A stretch of DNA of 64,000 bases. It comes from Streptomyces sp. NBC_01353 (GTDB taxonomy: Bacteria; Actinomycetota; Actinomycetes; Streptomycetales; Streptomycetaceae). Both the position numbers and the translations under genes were made by a program. The notes under the pieces are model-generated. The model did not search any database, had not been told where the DNA came from, and was given only the letters and a program-made list of their open reading frames with translations. The stretch lies in the NCBI RefSeq assembly GCF_036237275.1, contig NZ_CP108352.1, positions 4,774,001 through 4,838,000 on the forward strand, read 5' to 3'. Shown one piece after another: positions 18,730 to 28,294 of the stretch; the stretch's first letter is position 1, and the number at the start of each line of letters is the position of its first letter.

Positions 18730-20070
18730 ATGCGATCCGACTCACCCTGGCGCGTGCCCGACTTCCGTACGTTGTTCTCGGCGGCCGTCCTCAGCCACCT
18801 CGGTACGAACGTCGGTTACGTCGCCGTCCCGCTGATCGCCGTCGAGGCCCTGGACGCGAGCCCCGGCGAGGTCGGGGCGCTCGCCACGCTCGCCACCCTG
18901 GCCTTCCTGCTCATCGGCCTCCCCGCCGGAGCCTGGGTGGACCGGCTGCCCCAGCGACGCGTCCTGATCGCGGCGGACACGGCCCGGGGACTGCTCTTCG
19001 CCTCGGTGCCCCTCGCCTGGTGGTACGACACCCTGACCCTCGCCCAGCTCTACGCCGTCGTCCTGCTCAGCGGCTGCGCGATGGTCTTCTACGACATCGC
19101 GGGGCAGAGCATCCTGCCCCGCTTCGTCGACCGGGACGGTCTCGTCCAGGCCAACGCGGCCATGGTCAGCCTGATGGCCGTCACCAACGTCACCGGGCGC
19201 GGGGCGGGCGGCGGCCTGGTCCAACTGCTCACGGCACCGGTGGCGGTGGCCGGGGCGGCGGTGAGCCACCTGGGCTCGGCGGCACGGCTGCTGTGGCTGA
19301 AGGAGGAGGCGGGGGACCGGCTGCGCGCGCCGCTGAAGGAGGGGCCGGCGGTCTCCGCCGCACCGGCGGCCGCCCGGGCGCGGGAGCCGCTGCGCGCCCA
19401 GATCGCCGCGGGCGTACGGCACGTCCTCGGGAACAGGGAGCTGCGGGCGCTCGCCCTGAGCGCGGCGCTCACCAACCTCGGCTCGCAGATCCTCAACACG
19501 ATGATGCCGGTGCTCTTCGTCCGCGAACTCGGGCTCTCCGCCGGTGTCCTCGGCGTCTACTGGGCGGCCGGTGGCCTCGGCCTCCTGCTCGGCTCCCGCT
19601 GCGCGCGGGCGGTGGCGGCCCGCCTGGGCTTCGGCCGCACCCTGGGGCTTGCGGGTCTCGTACTGGCCCCGGCCGGACTCCTCGTCCCGCTCATCGGTCA
19701 CGGCCCCTGGCTGTGGCTCGCGGGCGCGGGGTGGCTGCTGGCGATGTTCAAGACGGGCATCGACAACGTCCTGGGCGTGAGCCTGCGCCAGCGGATGACC
19801 CCGGACGCGATGCTCGGCCGCATGAACGCGACCTTCCGCTTCCTGCTCACGGGAGCGCTCGCGATCGGCGCCGCGACGGCGGGCCTCCTCGGCGAACTGG
19901 TGGGCATCCACCCCACGATGTGGGTGGGCGGCGCACTGCTGGCGACCGCCTTCCTGCCGGTGTTCCTGTCCCCGGTGAGAACCCGCCGCGACCTCCCGGG
20001 GCAGGTGGGGCACGTGTCCGGGCCGCCGCAGCCGGCGGGGGTGAAGGGCGCCGGGTCGACGTCGTCGTGA
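18730..20070 (+). CDS. MFS transporter
   Basis: A 446-residue major facilitator of the enterobactin exporter (EntS)/DHA3-like type, with LIGLPAGAWVDRLPQRRVLIAAD as the loop 2-3 signature, about twelve hydrophobic segments and a soluble Pro/Gly-rich tail. It is a monocistronic unit facing the sigma-factor gene. Substrate unknown; likely drug or siderophore efflux. Confidence 0.85.
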   Translation: MRSDSPWRVPDFRTLFSAAVLSHLGTNVGYVAVPLIAVEALDASPGEVGALATLATLAFLLIGLPAGAWVDRLPQRRVLIAADTARGLLFASVPLAWWYDTLTLAQLYAVVLLSGCAMVFYDIAGQSILPRFVDRDGLVQANAAMVSLMAVTNVTGRGAGGGLVQLLTAPVAVAGAAVSHLGSAARLLWLKEEAGDRLRAPLKEGPAVSAAPAAARAREPLRAQIAAGVRHVLGNRELRALALSAALTNLGSQILNTMMPVLFVRELGLSAGVLGVYWAAGGLGLLLGSRCARAVAARLGFGRTLGLAGLVLAPAGLLVPLIGHGPWLWLAGAGWLLAMFKTGIDNVLGVSLRQRMTPDAMLGRMNATFRFLLTGALAIGAATAGLLGELVGIHPTMWVGGALLATAFLPVFLSPVRTRRDLPGQVGHVSGPPQPAGVKGAGSTSS

Positions 20071-20096
20071 GGCGGCACTCAGACACGGCCCAGGGC

Positions 20097-20966
20097 TCAC
20101 TCCGGCAGGAACTCCACGTTCAGGCGGTCGAGGTGGCCCGGGTCCATCAGGATGTCGACGGCCGTGATGTGGGCGTCGAGGACCGTGAAGGTGAGCACCG
20201 ACCTCGGGGTGCCGGCCGGGGCCCACACCAGGCCCGCCGCGCCGTCCACCAGCGCGACCCTCGCCGACCGGGCCCGGTCGGCGAGGCCCTCCGCCACCGC
20301 CTGGGCCCCGTGCGCGGTGGTCGCCCCGCTCCGTATCGCCTCCGAGTCCGCCCGCAGCATCGCATCGGGGTCGAGGAGCGCGAGCAGCGCGTCGACCTCG
20401 CCGCTGCGTGACGCGGCGAGGACGGCGGCGACGACCTCGCGCTGGTGTGCCAGGTCCGGTTCCGGCATCTCCTCCGTGCCCTGCACCCGCCGCCTCGCCC
20501 GGGCGGCCAGCTGCCGCGCGGCGGCCGGGGTGCGCTCCACGATCGGCGCGATCTCCTCGAAGGACACCTCGAACATGTCGTGGAGCACGAACGCCACCCG
20601 CTCGGCGGGTGTGAGCGCGTCCAGGACCCCGAGCAGCGCCCGCTCCTCGGGGTCGGTGCCCTGCCCGGGCTCGCCCGCGCCCCACGGGTCCCAGGGGTCC
20701 TCGCGCCGCGACTCGCGCGAGCGCAGCATGTCCAGGCAGACCTGGGCGACCGCCGCGGTCGGCCGGCCGGCCGGATCGACGATGTCCTCGTCGCTGTGCT
20801 CGGGACCGCTGCGGCTCAGCCGCAGCTCGGCCTCCTGCACGGCGTCGTCCGCCTTGCCGAACGAACCGAGGAGCCGGTACGCGACCGCCCGCAGCCGGGG
20901 CCTGTGCTCCTCGAAGCGGTCCGCCAGGGACGCGTGACCGTCATGATTCAGCGCGTGATCGACCAC
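20097..20966 (-). CDS. ECF RNA polymerase sigma factor with SnoaL-like C-terminal domain (ECF41-like)
   Basis: The 289-residue protein has a sigma region 2 (FEEHRPRLRAVAYRLLGSFGKADDAVQEA), a region 4 helix-turn-helix (LTPAERVAFVLHDMFEVSFEEIAPIVERTPAAARQ) and a ~110-residue C-terminal extension resembling a SnoaL/NTF2 fold. This architecture is that of ECF41/SigJ-like sigma factors, in which the extension controls activity in place of an anti-sigma factor. The GTG at 20966 is chosen because GGAGG lies 8 bases upstream. The usual carboxymuconolactone decarboxylase-type partner gene is not adjacent. Confidence 0.87.
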   Translation of the reverse strand: MVDHALNHDGHASLADRFEEHRPRLRAVAYRLLGSFGKADDAVQEAELRLSRSGPEHSDEDIVDPAGRPTAAVAQVCLDMLRSRESRREDPWDPWGAGEPGQGTDPEERALLGVLDALTPAERVAFVLHDMFEVSFEEIAPIVERTPAAARQLAARARRRVQGTEEMPEPDLAHQREVVAAVLAASRSGEVDALLALLDPDAMLRADSEAIRSGATTAHGAQAVAEGLADRARSARVALVDGAAGLVWAPAGTPRSVLTFTVLDAHITAVDILMDPGHLDRLNVEFLPE

Positions 20967-21126
20967 CTGTCGCAACCTCCGTGAGGCATGGCGTCACTGT
21001 TCGGGCCGGACGATCTGAGCGCCCCAGCCGTCGGCGGCGAGCCGGCCGCCCGGAGCGCCCCCGAGCCGGGCCCGGTCGCGCCGGGCGCCCCGAGCGCCCC
21101 GCGCGACCTCCCGCCCGTGACGAAGC

Positions 21127-21513
21127 TCAGTCGCCGTGCCCCGTCCCGCCGCTGCCGAAGCCGCCGCTGGAGATTCCGCCCCACTTGCGCTTCTCCTCGC
21201 TGGGCGGGTCGGGCGAGGCCTCGGAGCCGTCCTCCAGCTGGTACGGCATGAGTCGGTGCTCGCCGTCCGTCTGGGGCATCTCGTGGGGCCTGCGGTACTC
21301 GGACGTCTCACCGGGAAGGCCGCCTTCCGGCCGGTGCGGATGCTCCTCGGGCTTGGGCGTCGGGGATTCCTTGTCCCTGACCCTCATCCCCAGCCAGAAC
21401 GCACCCATCAGTACGGCGACCAGGACCAGGCCACCGAGAACCTGGGCCATCCCCGACTGCCAGACTCCGGCCGCCGTGGTGACCTCCGCGGAATCCAAGA
21501 GAAAAGCGTTCAT
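21127..21513 (-). CDS. DUF6479-like small membrane protein
   Basis: A 128-residue protein with one transmembrane helix (about residues 20-43, MAQVLGGLVLVAVLMGAFWLG) followed by a charged tail rich in Pro, Glu and Gly (HPHRPEGGLPGETSEYRRP; GGISSGGFGSGG). This layout and the ExxRxPHEMPQ-type motif are those of streptomycete DUF6479 proteins, whose function is unknown. Confidence 0.7.
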   Translation of the reverse strand: MNAFLLDSAEVTTAAGVWQSGMAQVLGGLVLVAVLMGAFWLGMRVRDKESPTPKPEEHPHRPEGGLPGETSEYRRPHEMPQTDGEHRLMPYQLEDGSEASPDPPSEEKRKWGGISSGGFGSGGTGHGD

Positions 21514-21653
21514 GCTTCAGGGATACCCCCTTTCGGCCGCTATGGGACATTTCGGGCTGCTCGAACTCGTGTGAAACATTTCCGCGCGCCCCGCACACAC
21601 CGGTCGGTACACCGGCTGACCAGCGGCGACCCACCTCGGTGGGCGTCCGGCCG

Positions 21654-23348
21654 CTACTTCGCGTCCGCGTACCGCTCCACCGTCGCCGCCGTGAACGGAA
21701 AGCGCACCGCAGTCCGGCCGAACGCGATCCGCCCCGCCTCGTCCCCCGCCGCGCGGATCGCCTCCGTGACCGCCTCGGCCTCCTCCGCCGGACAGTGCAC
21801 GATCACCTCGTCGTGCTGGAAGAAGACCAGCTCGGCCCGCATCCCCGCGGTGGCGCGCCGCAGTGCGGCCAGCATCAGCAGCGCCCAGTCCGCGGCGCTG
21901 CCCTGCACCACGAAGTTACGTGTGAACCGCCCGCGCGCCCGCGCGTTGCTGGAGGCGTACCCGGGCGTGAACCCGTCCTCCGCCGCGACGGCCTCGCCGC
22001 CCTCCTGCGGAATCCCCGCCTCCTCGTCCTCGCCCGCGCCGACCGCGCGCGGACTGGTCCGGCCGAGCCAGGTCCGCACGAGCCGGCCCTCCTCGCCGGC
22101 CTTCGCCGCGTCGTCCACATAGGCCACCGCCCGCGGGAAGCGACGGCGCAACGCGGCCAGGTTCTTCAGGCCGTCACCGCTGGTCTGCCCGTAGATCGCG
22201 CCGAGCAGGGCGATCTTCGCGTGGTCGCGGTCGCCGGAGAACGCGCGGTCCGACAGCCGGGTGTACAGGTCGTCGGGGTGCCCGGCGACCTCCATCAGAC
22301 CGGGGTCGCGGGAGATCGCGGCCAGGACCCGGGGCTCCATCTGGTCGGCGTCGGCCACGACGAGCCGCCAGCCCTCGTCGGCGACGACGGCCCGCCGGAT
22401 GACCTTGGGGATCTGCAGCGCGCCGCCGCCGTTGGTCGTCCAGCGGCCGCTGACCGTGCCCCCGGGCAGGTACTCGGGGCGGAAGCGGCCGTCGCGCACC
22501 CAGTCCTGGAGCCAGGACCAGCCGTGGGCCGTCCAGATCCGGTACAGCTTCTTGTAGGCGACGAGCGGCGCCACCGCCGGATGGTCGAGCTCCTCCAACT
22601 CCCAGCGGCGGGTGGACCGCACCCGGATACCGGCCTGGGCGAAGGCCTTGACGACGTCGGCGGGCAGGTCGGGGCGGACGCGTCGGCCGAAGGCGGCCGA
22701 GACCTCGTCGGCGAGCTCGGCGAGCCGGCGCGGCTCGCCTCCTCCCGCGTACCGCTCGCCCAGCAGCTCGTGCAGCACCTCCCGGTGCACATCCGCCCGC
22801 CACGGGAGCCCGGACCTGTGCATCTCCGCGGCGACGAGCATTCCCGCCGACTCGGCGGCCGTGAGCAGCCGCATCCGCCCGGGGTGCTCGGCCAGGTCGT
22901 GGCGGCGGTTCTGCTCCGCGTAGACCGCGAGGAGGTCCTCGAATGGGACGGCCGTGGCGCTGGGTCTGGCCTCGAAGAGGGAGTCCTGCGAACCGGGCTC
23001 GGCGGCCCGCTGCGGCGGATCGGGCGGCACGGGCGCGTTCCGCAGCCGGGCGAGGGCGGCCGCAGCGGACCGGGGCTCCCCGAGGCGCCCCTCGTGGCCG
23101 AGGAGGAGCTGCTCGGCGACCTCGATGTCGTAACACCGCTCGACGCGGACCCCGGCGGCGAGGAGCCGTGGATACACCTCGGTCGTCGACCGCCAGACCC
23201 AGCGGGCGACGCCGGGCCGGGAGCGGACGGCTTCGACGAGGTCCGGCTCGCGGACGACGGGCCCGGCGGGCAGCCCGTCGGGACCGAGCGGGACGAGCAG
23301 CGCTCCGTCCCCCTCCGCCTCACCGGCCAGCGCCCACCTCTCGCTCAT
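21654..23348 (-). CDS. Family A DNA polymerase-like protein with 3'-5' exonuclease-like N-terminus
   Basis: A 564-residue bifunctional DNA polymerase I-like enzyme found in actinomycetes. The C-terminal part has palm motif A in the form ADADQMEPRVLA, the template-binding motif B region (DHAKIALLGAIYGQTSG), and motif C QHDEVIVH. The first ~190 residues resemble a degenerate 3'-5' exonuclease domain with no clear metal-binding DEDD set. Unlike PolA it lacks the 5'-3' nuclease. The ATG at 23348 (MSERW) is preferred over one eight codons upstream. Probable role in repair. Confidence 0.85.
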   Translation of the reverse strand: MSERWALAGEAEGDGALLVPLGPDGLPAGPVVREPDLVEAVRSRPGVARWVWRSTTEVYPRLLAAGVRVERCYDIEVAEQLLLGHEGRLGEPRSAAAALARLRNAPVPPDPPQRAAEPGSQDSLFEARPSATAVPFEDLLAVYAEQNRRHDLAEHPGRMRLLTAAESAGMLVAAEMHRSGLPWRADVHREVLHELLGERYAGGGEPRRLAELADEVSAAFGRRVRPDLPADVVKAFAQAGIRVRSTRRWELEELDHPAVAPLVAYKKLYRIWTAHGWSWLQDWVRDGRFRPEYLPGGTVSGRWTTNGGGALQIPKVIRRAVVADEGWRLVVADADQMEPRVLAAISRDPGLMEVAGHPDDLYTRLSDRAFSGDRDHAKIALLGAIYGQTSGDGLKNLAALRRRFPRAVAYVDDAAKAGEEGRLVRTWLGRTSPRAVGAGEDEEAGIPQEGGEAVAAEDGFTPGYASSNARARGRFTRNFVVQGSAADWALLMLAALRRATAGMRAELVFFQHDEVIVHCPAEEAEAVTEAIRAAGDEAGRIAFGRTAVRFPFTAATVERYADAK

Positions 23349-23547
23349 GGGTGCGAGTCTGGCACCCACCACTGACAGGGGCGGCCCACGCCGCCCCCGG
23401 CCACGCCGGGGCCTTTCGCTCCCGCCGTGTCCGGCTACGCCGTGTCCGGCTACGCCGCCCTCACCCGACCGCCCGGGGGTACCCCGCCCCCGGCCCGGCG
23501 GCCTCGCCCCACTCCGGCCCGCCGCCGTCGCCCCCGACCGTCGTCCG

Positions 23548-24792
23548 TCACGCCGCCCTGTGGAACAGCGCCGCCGCCTCCCCGCGCGACCCCACCCCCA
23601 GCTTCGTGAGGATCTTGGCGACGTGGAACTTCACCGTCGACTCGCTGATGTGGAGCTCCTGGGCGATCTGCCGGTTGCGGTGGCCGAGCGCGAGGTGGGT
23701 GAGGACCTCCAGTTCGCGGCCGCCGAGGTCGGTGAGCGGGTCCACGGACGTGACCGGCGCGTCGGGGGTGGCCAGGGGGAGGGTCGCCGTGATCGTGGTG
23801 CCCCAGCCGGGGACGGCGTCCATCTCCAGCCGGCCGCCGAGCACCTCCAGCCGGTCGGTGATGCTGCCCGCGCCCAGGGGGCACCCGTCCAGGGCGCCCG
23901 CGCCGTCGTCCCGCAGCGTGGCCCGCAGCTCGTGCTCCGTGAGCTGCCAGCCCACGTGGACCCGGCTCACCGAGTCCTGCTCCAGGACCACGAGCAGCAG
24001 CGCCTGGACGACGGCCCGCGCCCCGTGCGCCACGTCCGCCGCCAGTGAGCGGGGGCTGTCCGGCGGGCCGAGCTCCAGCCGTACGGGGCTGTGCCGCAAC
24101 ATCGTCTTCAGCCCGTCCGCGAGCCGGTCGAAGGCCTCGTGGGCCGGCTCCGCGGCGATCGAGCGGTCCCGCGTGGACTCCGAGCGCATCTCGATCAGCG
24201 CGGTGACGGCGAGGTCGGTGGCCGTCACCCGGGCCGCCCCGTCGTCCAGGGCCCGACTGCGGAGCACCCCGAGGATCCCGGAGAGCGCCGCCGCGTGCGC
24301 CGTCGTCAGCTCCGCGATCACCCGCGCCCGGGTGTCGGCCGCCGCCCGCGAACGGGCCAGGGCGCCCGGCAGCGCCTCCACCGCGAACCGGTCGAAGTGG
24401 CTGGTCACCAGGTCCCAGAGCGCCTGCGCGACCGCCAGAGTCTCGTCCGGCACTGGCCCGGCGGCGTCCTCCCGTACGAACACGAGGACCGAACGGCGGG
24501 CGGTCGCGTCGCTGGTGACGGCCACGACCTCGCGCTCCGCGCCGCCGACCGTCGCCCTGCCCTGCCAGGGGCTCCCGGGCGTGCCGGAGGCCAGCAGCGG
24601 GGTGAGTTCGGCGGCGGTGAGAAGACCGGACTCGTCGACCGCCTTGAACGGCGAGTGCGCGCAGTGCGTGGAGAGTTCGGCGGCCGCCCGGTGCGGGATC
24701 AGCGGCGCGAGGACGGCCGAGAGCCGGGGCAGGATCTCGCCGAGCGGCTGCCGGATGATCTCGTACGCCGTGGTCAGCGTGGTCGCGTCCAT
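23548..24792 (-). CDS. LuxR-family regulator with a histidine-kinase-like ATPase region
   Basis: A 414-residue protein. Its C-terminal ~60 residues are a LuxR/NarL helix-turn-helix (GGRELEVLTHLALGHRNRQIAQELHIS). The middle (about 195-330) resembles a DHp/HATPase module with a GAGSITDRLEVLGG G-box-like stretch and GWGTTITATLPL. The N-terminal part resembles a GAF-like sensor. It therefore joins kinase-like and output domains in one chain, a layout seen in streptomycetes. It is divergent from the quinone oxidoreductase gene, a possible target. Confidence 0.78.
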   Translation of the reverse strand: MDATTLTTAYEIIRQPLGEILPRLSAVLAPLIPHRAAAELSTHCAHSPFKAVDESGLLTAAELTPLLASGTPGSPWQGRATVGGAEREVVAVTSDATARRSVLVFVREDAAGPVPDETLAVAQALWDLVTSHFDRFAVEALPGALARSRAAADTRARVIAELTTAHAAALSGILGVLRSRALDDGAARVTATDLAVTALIEMRSESTRDRSIAAEPAHEAFDRLADGLKTMLRHSPVRLELGPPDSPRSLAADVAHGARAVVQALLLVVLEQDSVSRVHVGWQLTEHELRATLRDDGAGALDGCPLGAGSITDRLEVLGGRLEMDAVPGWGTTITATLPLATPDAPVTSVDPLTDLGGRELEVLTHLALGHRNRQIAQELHISESTVKFHVAKILTKLGVGSRGEAAALFHRAA

Positions 24793-24918
24793 GGGGATCA
24801 GCGTAGTGAGGCCGGCCCCGTCCGCGGCTGGTCTTTCGGACAGGTGGGACTGGCCGTTGGGAGGGCGGGGAGGCGGGGTCCGTTGATCGAAGCTGGAGGC
24901 CGACCTGAGGAGGATGCG

Positions 24919-25836
24919 ATGGAAGCGATCGTGTACGAGGAGTTCGGCGGCCCCGAGGTGCTGCGCCACGAGACGGGGGTGGCCGTCCCCGAGCCGGGCC
25001 GCGGCGAGGTCCGGGTGAAGGTGGCCGCGGTGGGTGTCAACCCCGTGGACCACAAGCGCCGTTACGGCTGGGTGGAGGCGTTCTACCCGACGACGTTCCC
25101 CGCCGTGCCCGGCCTGGAGTTCGCCGGAACGGTGGACGCGCTGGGCCCGGACGTCACGGGTGTCGGGGTCGGCGACGAGGTGTTCGGCTGGACGACGACC
25201 GGCGCCTACGCCGAGTACGCCCTGGCCGAGGTCTTCGCCCCCAAGCCGGCCGGACTGACCTGGGAGCAGGCCGCGAGCATCCCGGTGGCCGGCGAGACCG
25301 CGCAGCGGGTCCTGGAGCTGCTCGGGGTGCGGCGGGCAGAGACCCTGCTCCTGCACGGCGCGGCGGGCGTGGTCGGCTCGGTGGCCGTCCAGCTCGCGGT
25401 GGCGGCCGGCGTGACGGTGATCGGCACCGCCTCGGAGCCCAACCACGCCTACCTGCGCTCGCTGGGCGCGATCCCGGTGACGTACGGCGACGGCCTCGCC
25501 GACCGGGTCCGCGCGGCCGCGCCCCAGGGCGTCGACGCGGTCTTCGACGCGGCGGGACATGACACGCTGCCGGTCTCGATCGAGCTGACGGGCGGCGCCA
25601 AGGACCGCATCGTCACGATCGCGGCCGTGGACGCGGAGGAGCACGGCATCGTCTTCAGCGGCGTCACGGTCGCCCCGGAGACCGCCCGCACCTGGCTGAC
25701 CACCCACGCCCGCCTGGCGGTTGACGGCGCCCTGGCGGTCCGCGTCGCGGACACCCTGCCGTTGAAGGAAGCGGCCCGGGCGCAGGAACTCAGCGAATCG
25801 GGCCACACGCGCGGCAAGTTGATCCTGCTGCCCTAG
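24919..25836 (+). CDS. Quinone oxidoreductase-like NADP-dependent dehydrogenase (zeta-crystallin type)
   Basis: A 305-residue medium-chain reductase with the GroES-like N-terminus (GEVRVKVAAVGVNPVDHKRRYG), PGLEFAGTVDALG, and the NADP-binding loop LLHGAAGVVGSVAVQLA. The structural and catalytic zinc ligands of true alcohol dehydrogenases are absent, so it is a zinc-free quinone or enone reductase. AGGAGG lies a few bases before the ATG. It is divergent from the LuxR-family gene. Confidence 0.87.
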   Translation: MEAIVYEEFGGPEVLRHETGVAVPEPGRGEVRVKVAAVGVNPVDHKRRYGWVEAFYPTTFPAVPGLEFAGTVDALGPDVTGVGVGDEVFGWTTTGAYAEYALAEVFAPKPAGLTWEQAASIPVAGETAQRVLELLGVRRAETLLLHGAAGVVGSVAVQLAVAAGVTVIGTASEPNHAYLRSLGAIPVTYGDGLADRVRAAAPQGVDAVFDAAGHDTLPVSIELTGGAKDRIVTIAAVDAEEHGIVFSGVTVAPETARTWLTTHARLAVDGALAVRVADTLPLKEAARAQELSESGHTRGKLILLP

Positions 25837-25848
25837 GGGGTGCCGTGA

Positions 25849-26145
25849 GGCTTTCGTGGTGATCGACACCGGCGTGCGGGTGGTGGGCCGGGCGATGGAG
25901 ACGGGAAGGCGGCCCCGGTCGCGCTGTCCGCGGAGCAGATACGGGCGGCCCTTCCGACCGAGACCAGCCTGGGCGACGTCTTCTCCGGGGACGAGGCGGT
26001 GGTGATCCAAGGCGACGAGGCACGCCGGTTCTGCGCCGAGGAGAGCGGTATGCCGTGCGACGGCGTGGTGGCCGGCGGCAAGCAGGAGCTCGCGGTACGG
26101 GGGTCCGCGGACGACAGCAAGGTCGAGATCAAGAACGGCGTGTGA
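25849..26145 (+). pseudogene. 5'-truncated coding remnant
   Basis: The frame ending at the TGA 26143-26145 looks coding from about 25912 (AAPVALSAEQIRAALPTETS, then a Cys-containing FCAEESGMPC pair and KVEIKNGV) but has no usable start: the codons from the stop at 25846 contain no ATG, GTG or TTG before that segment. Two Cys and an Ala/Ser-rich beginning suggest the tail of an exported or lipoprotein domain. Its 5' part seems lost or frameshifted. The rest of this 370-base gap between genes shows nothing else I can identify. Confidence 0.4.
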
Positions 26146-26206
26146 CAGGGCGGGGCGGTGACCCGGCTCCGACCCCGGCCACCGCCCCGTCCACCACCTT
26201 CGCCGG

Positions 26207-28294
26207 TCAGCGCGTGCCGCGCCACGCGGGGAGCGCCGAGGCGGTCACGGCGACCGCCGCGCACACCCCCGCCGCCGCGCCCACCGCCGTCCACGGCACC
26301 GACAGGGAGACCGGCGCGGACAGGGCCGCGAGGCCCGCGCCCAGGGCGCCCAGGTTGACCGCCGTCACCGCCAGTCCGAGGGCCGCCCCGATCGCCACCG
26401 CAAGGGCAGCCTCGCCCGTCACGACCCGGAGGATCTGCGTCCGTGTGGCGCCGGCCAGCCGGAGCGCGGCCAGCTCCGCGCCGCGTACCGACGTCGCCAT
26501 CAGGAGGGTGTTGGCGAGGGCGATCACGGTGTAGACGAGCGCGATGCCGAGCACGAGGAGCAACCCGAGCCGGGTCTGCGGGCTGGTCGTGGGGTGCGTG
26601 GCGGCGGCCCACTCCTCGACCGTCCGCACCGTCCCACCCGCCGCCCCGAGCGCTTCGGGACCCACGCCGGACGCCTCGATCCGGTCCACGGCCGCGCCCG
26701 GTGCGTTCGCCCGTGTCACGTACGGGCCGTTGTCGCCCGTCCCGAGTGCCAGGACCGCCACGACCCGCAGCCTCACCGGGCCGCTGCCGTCCGCGAGCCA
26801 CACGTCGACGACCTCGCCGACGGACCGTCGCTCCCACTCCTCGTTGACGACGATCGACCGGTCGTCGAGATCGGCCACGTCCCCCGCCACCACCGGCAGT
26901 CGCGCCAGGTCCGCGAAGGCAGCCGGGTCGGAGACCGCCCGGGACCCGTACTTCACGAGCGCCGCGTCCCCGTCCCGTACGAAGACAGATGTCGTCGCGG
27001 TCGCCGAGGCACCGGGGACCGGTCGCAGGTCCTCGCCGGTGACCACGTACCGAGCGGCGGTCTGCTCCCGTGCCTCCGCGGCCTTCGTGCTCGTCACCGT
27101 CGCCGCCGAGCCCAGGAGCGAGCCGGCCAGCGCCACCGTGACGAGGACCGGCGCGGCCACGGCCGCGGTACGGCGCACCGCGGCCGCGCTGTTCTCCCGT
27201 ACGAGCATCCCCGTCGCCCCCGCCAGCGGCAGGGCGCGCGCCACCGGACGGACGAGCAGCGGGGCGAGCAGGGCGACGCCGGTGATCAGGAGCATCGGCA
27301 GGGTCGTGTACGTCTTGCGCTTGAGCAGCGACGACGGGTCGGTGAACCCGGTCCACACCAGCAGCCCGGCGCCCGTCAGCAGCAGCCCCGTGCCGAGCAG
27401 CGCCCGGCCGAGGGGCAGGACGTCGGTGTCGACGTCGGCCTCGCGCAGCGCGGCCGTCGGGCCGACCTTCCCGGCCCGGCGGGAGGCGGCGACCGCCCCG
27501 GCGAGGGCGACGGTCACCCCCGTCCAGAAGGCGGCGTGCAGCGGCCAGGTGGCGCTGCCGATCGCGAACCAGTCGGGGGCGAGTGCGCCGTCGACGAGCA
27601 CCCGGGCCAGCCAGGGCGCGCCCCATGCGCCGAGCGCGCAGCCGGCGGCCGAGGCGACGATGCCGACGCCGGCGGCCTCGGCGAGCAGCATCCGCCGGAC
27701 CTGGCCGGGGGTGGCCCCGGCGGTGCGCAGAAGGCCGAACTCCCGCCGCCGCAGGGCGACCGCGAAGGCGAAGGTGGAGGCGACGACGAAGACGGAGACG
27801 AAGGTGGTGACGCCACCGGCCGTGCCGAGAAGGGAGTTGAGGGCGACGAGCGCCTCGGCGTCCCGTTCGGGCTCGGGGTCGGCGAGCCGCCGCTCGTTCC
27901 CGGTGAGGACCTGGCCGCGGTCGCCGACGAGGGTACGGATCTCGGCGGCGGGGCCGTGGACGCCGACGGCGTCGGGACCGCCGGCGGTCGTGACGGTCCA
28001 GCGGGCCTTCAGCTCGGCAAGGAGTTCGATATCCACAGGCTGTGGACGGTCGAGCCTGCGCGAGACGGAAGCCGTGTCGGGCCCCCGCCGGACGTCGACG
28101 GTGACCGCGTCCTTCCCCTTCACCACCACGGGCGCGGACGCGAACCGCCGCGGTTCCCGCTCCGGGGCGTCGAAGGTCGAGGCGAGGCCGAGGCCCATCG
28201 TGGTGAGGAGCCCGACGCCGAGGGCGAGGGCGACGAAGCTGCCGAGGAAGGCGGCCCAGCGGGCGCGAAGACCGGAGAGGACGAGGGTCAGCAC
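26207..28294 (-). CDS. FtsX-like ABC transporter permease
   Basis: A 695-residue membrane protein with two FtsX/MacB-type permease blocks. A first helix (about residues 12-35) precedes an extracytoplasmic region, then three helices with the typical RRREFGLLRTAGATPGQVRRM cytoplasmic loop; a second set near the C-terminus has the equivalent AELAALRLAGATRTQILRV loop. Such permeases pair with an ATPase to export peptides, lipids or drugs, or transmit signals. Its start overlaps the ATPase stop by seven bases. Confidence 0.88.
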   Translation of the reverse strand: MLTLVLSGLRARWAAFLGSFVALALGVGLLTTMGLGLASTFDAPEREPRRFASAPVVVKGKDAVTVDVRRGPDTASVSRRLDRPQPVDIELLAELKARWTVTTAGGPDAVGVHGPAAEIRTLVGDRGQVLTGNERRLADPEPERDAEALVALNSLLGTAGGVTTFVSVFVVASTFAFAVALRRREFGLLRTAGATPGQVRRMLLAEAAGVGIVASAAGCALGAWGAPWLARVLVDGALAPDWFAIGSATWPLHAAFWTGVTVALAGAVAASRRAGKVGPTAALREADVDTDVLPLGRALLGTGLLLTGAGLLVWTGFTDPSSLLKRKTYTTLPMLLITGVALLAPLLVRPVARALPLAGATGMLVRENSAAAVRRTAAVAAPVLVTVALAGSLLGSAATVTSTKAAEAREQTAARYVVTGEDLRPVPGASATATTSVFVRDGDAALVKYGSRAVSDPAAFADLARLPVVAGDVADLDDRSIVVNEEWERRSVGEVVDVWLADGSGPVRLRVVAVLALGTGDNGPYVTRANAPGAAVDRIEASGVGPEALGAAGGTVRTVEEWAAATHPTTSPQTRLGLLLVLGIALVYTVIALANTLLMATSVRGAELAALRLAGATRTQILRVVTGEAALAVAIGAALGLAVTAVNLGALGAGLAALSAPVSLSVPWTAVGAAAGVCAAVAVTASALPAWRGTR

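Noticed and set aside
23427-23456. Two tandem copies of GTGTCCGGCTACGCC between the LuxR and polymerase genes
   Set aside because: Only two short copies without any further structure; no function can be supported.
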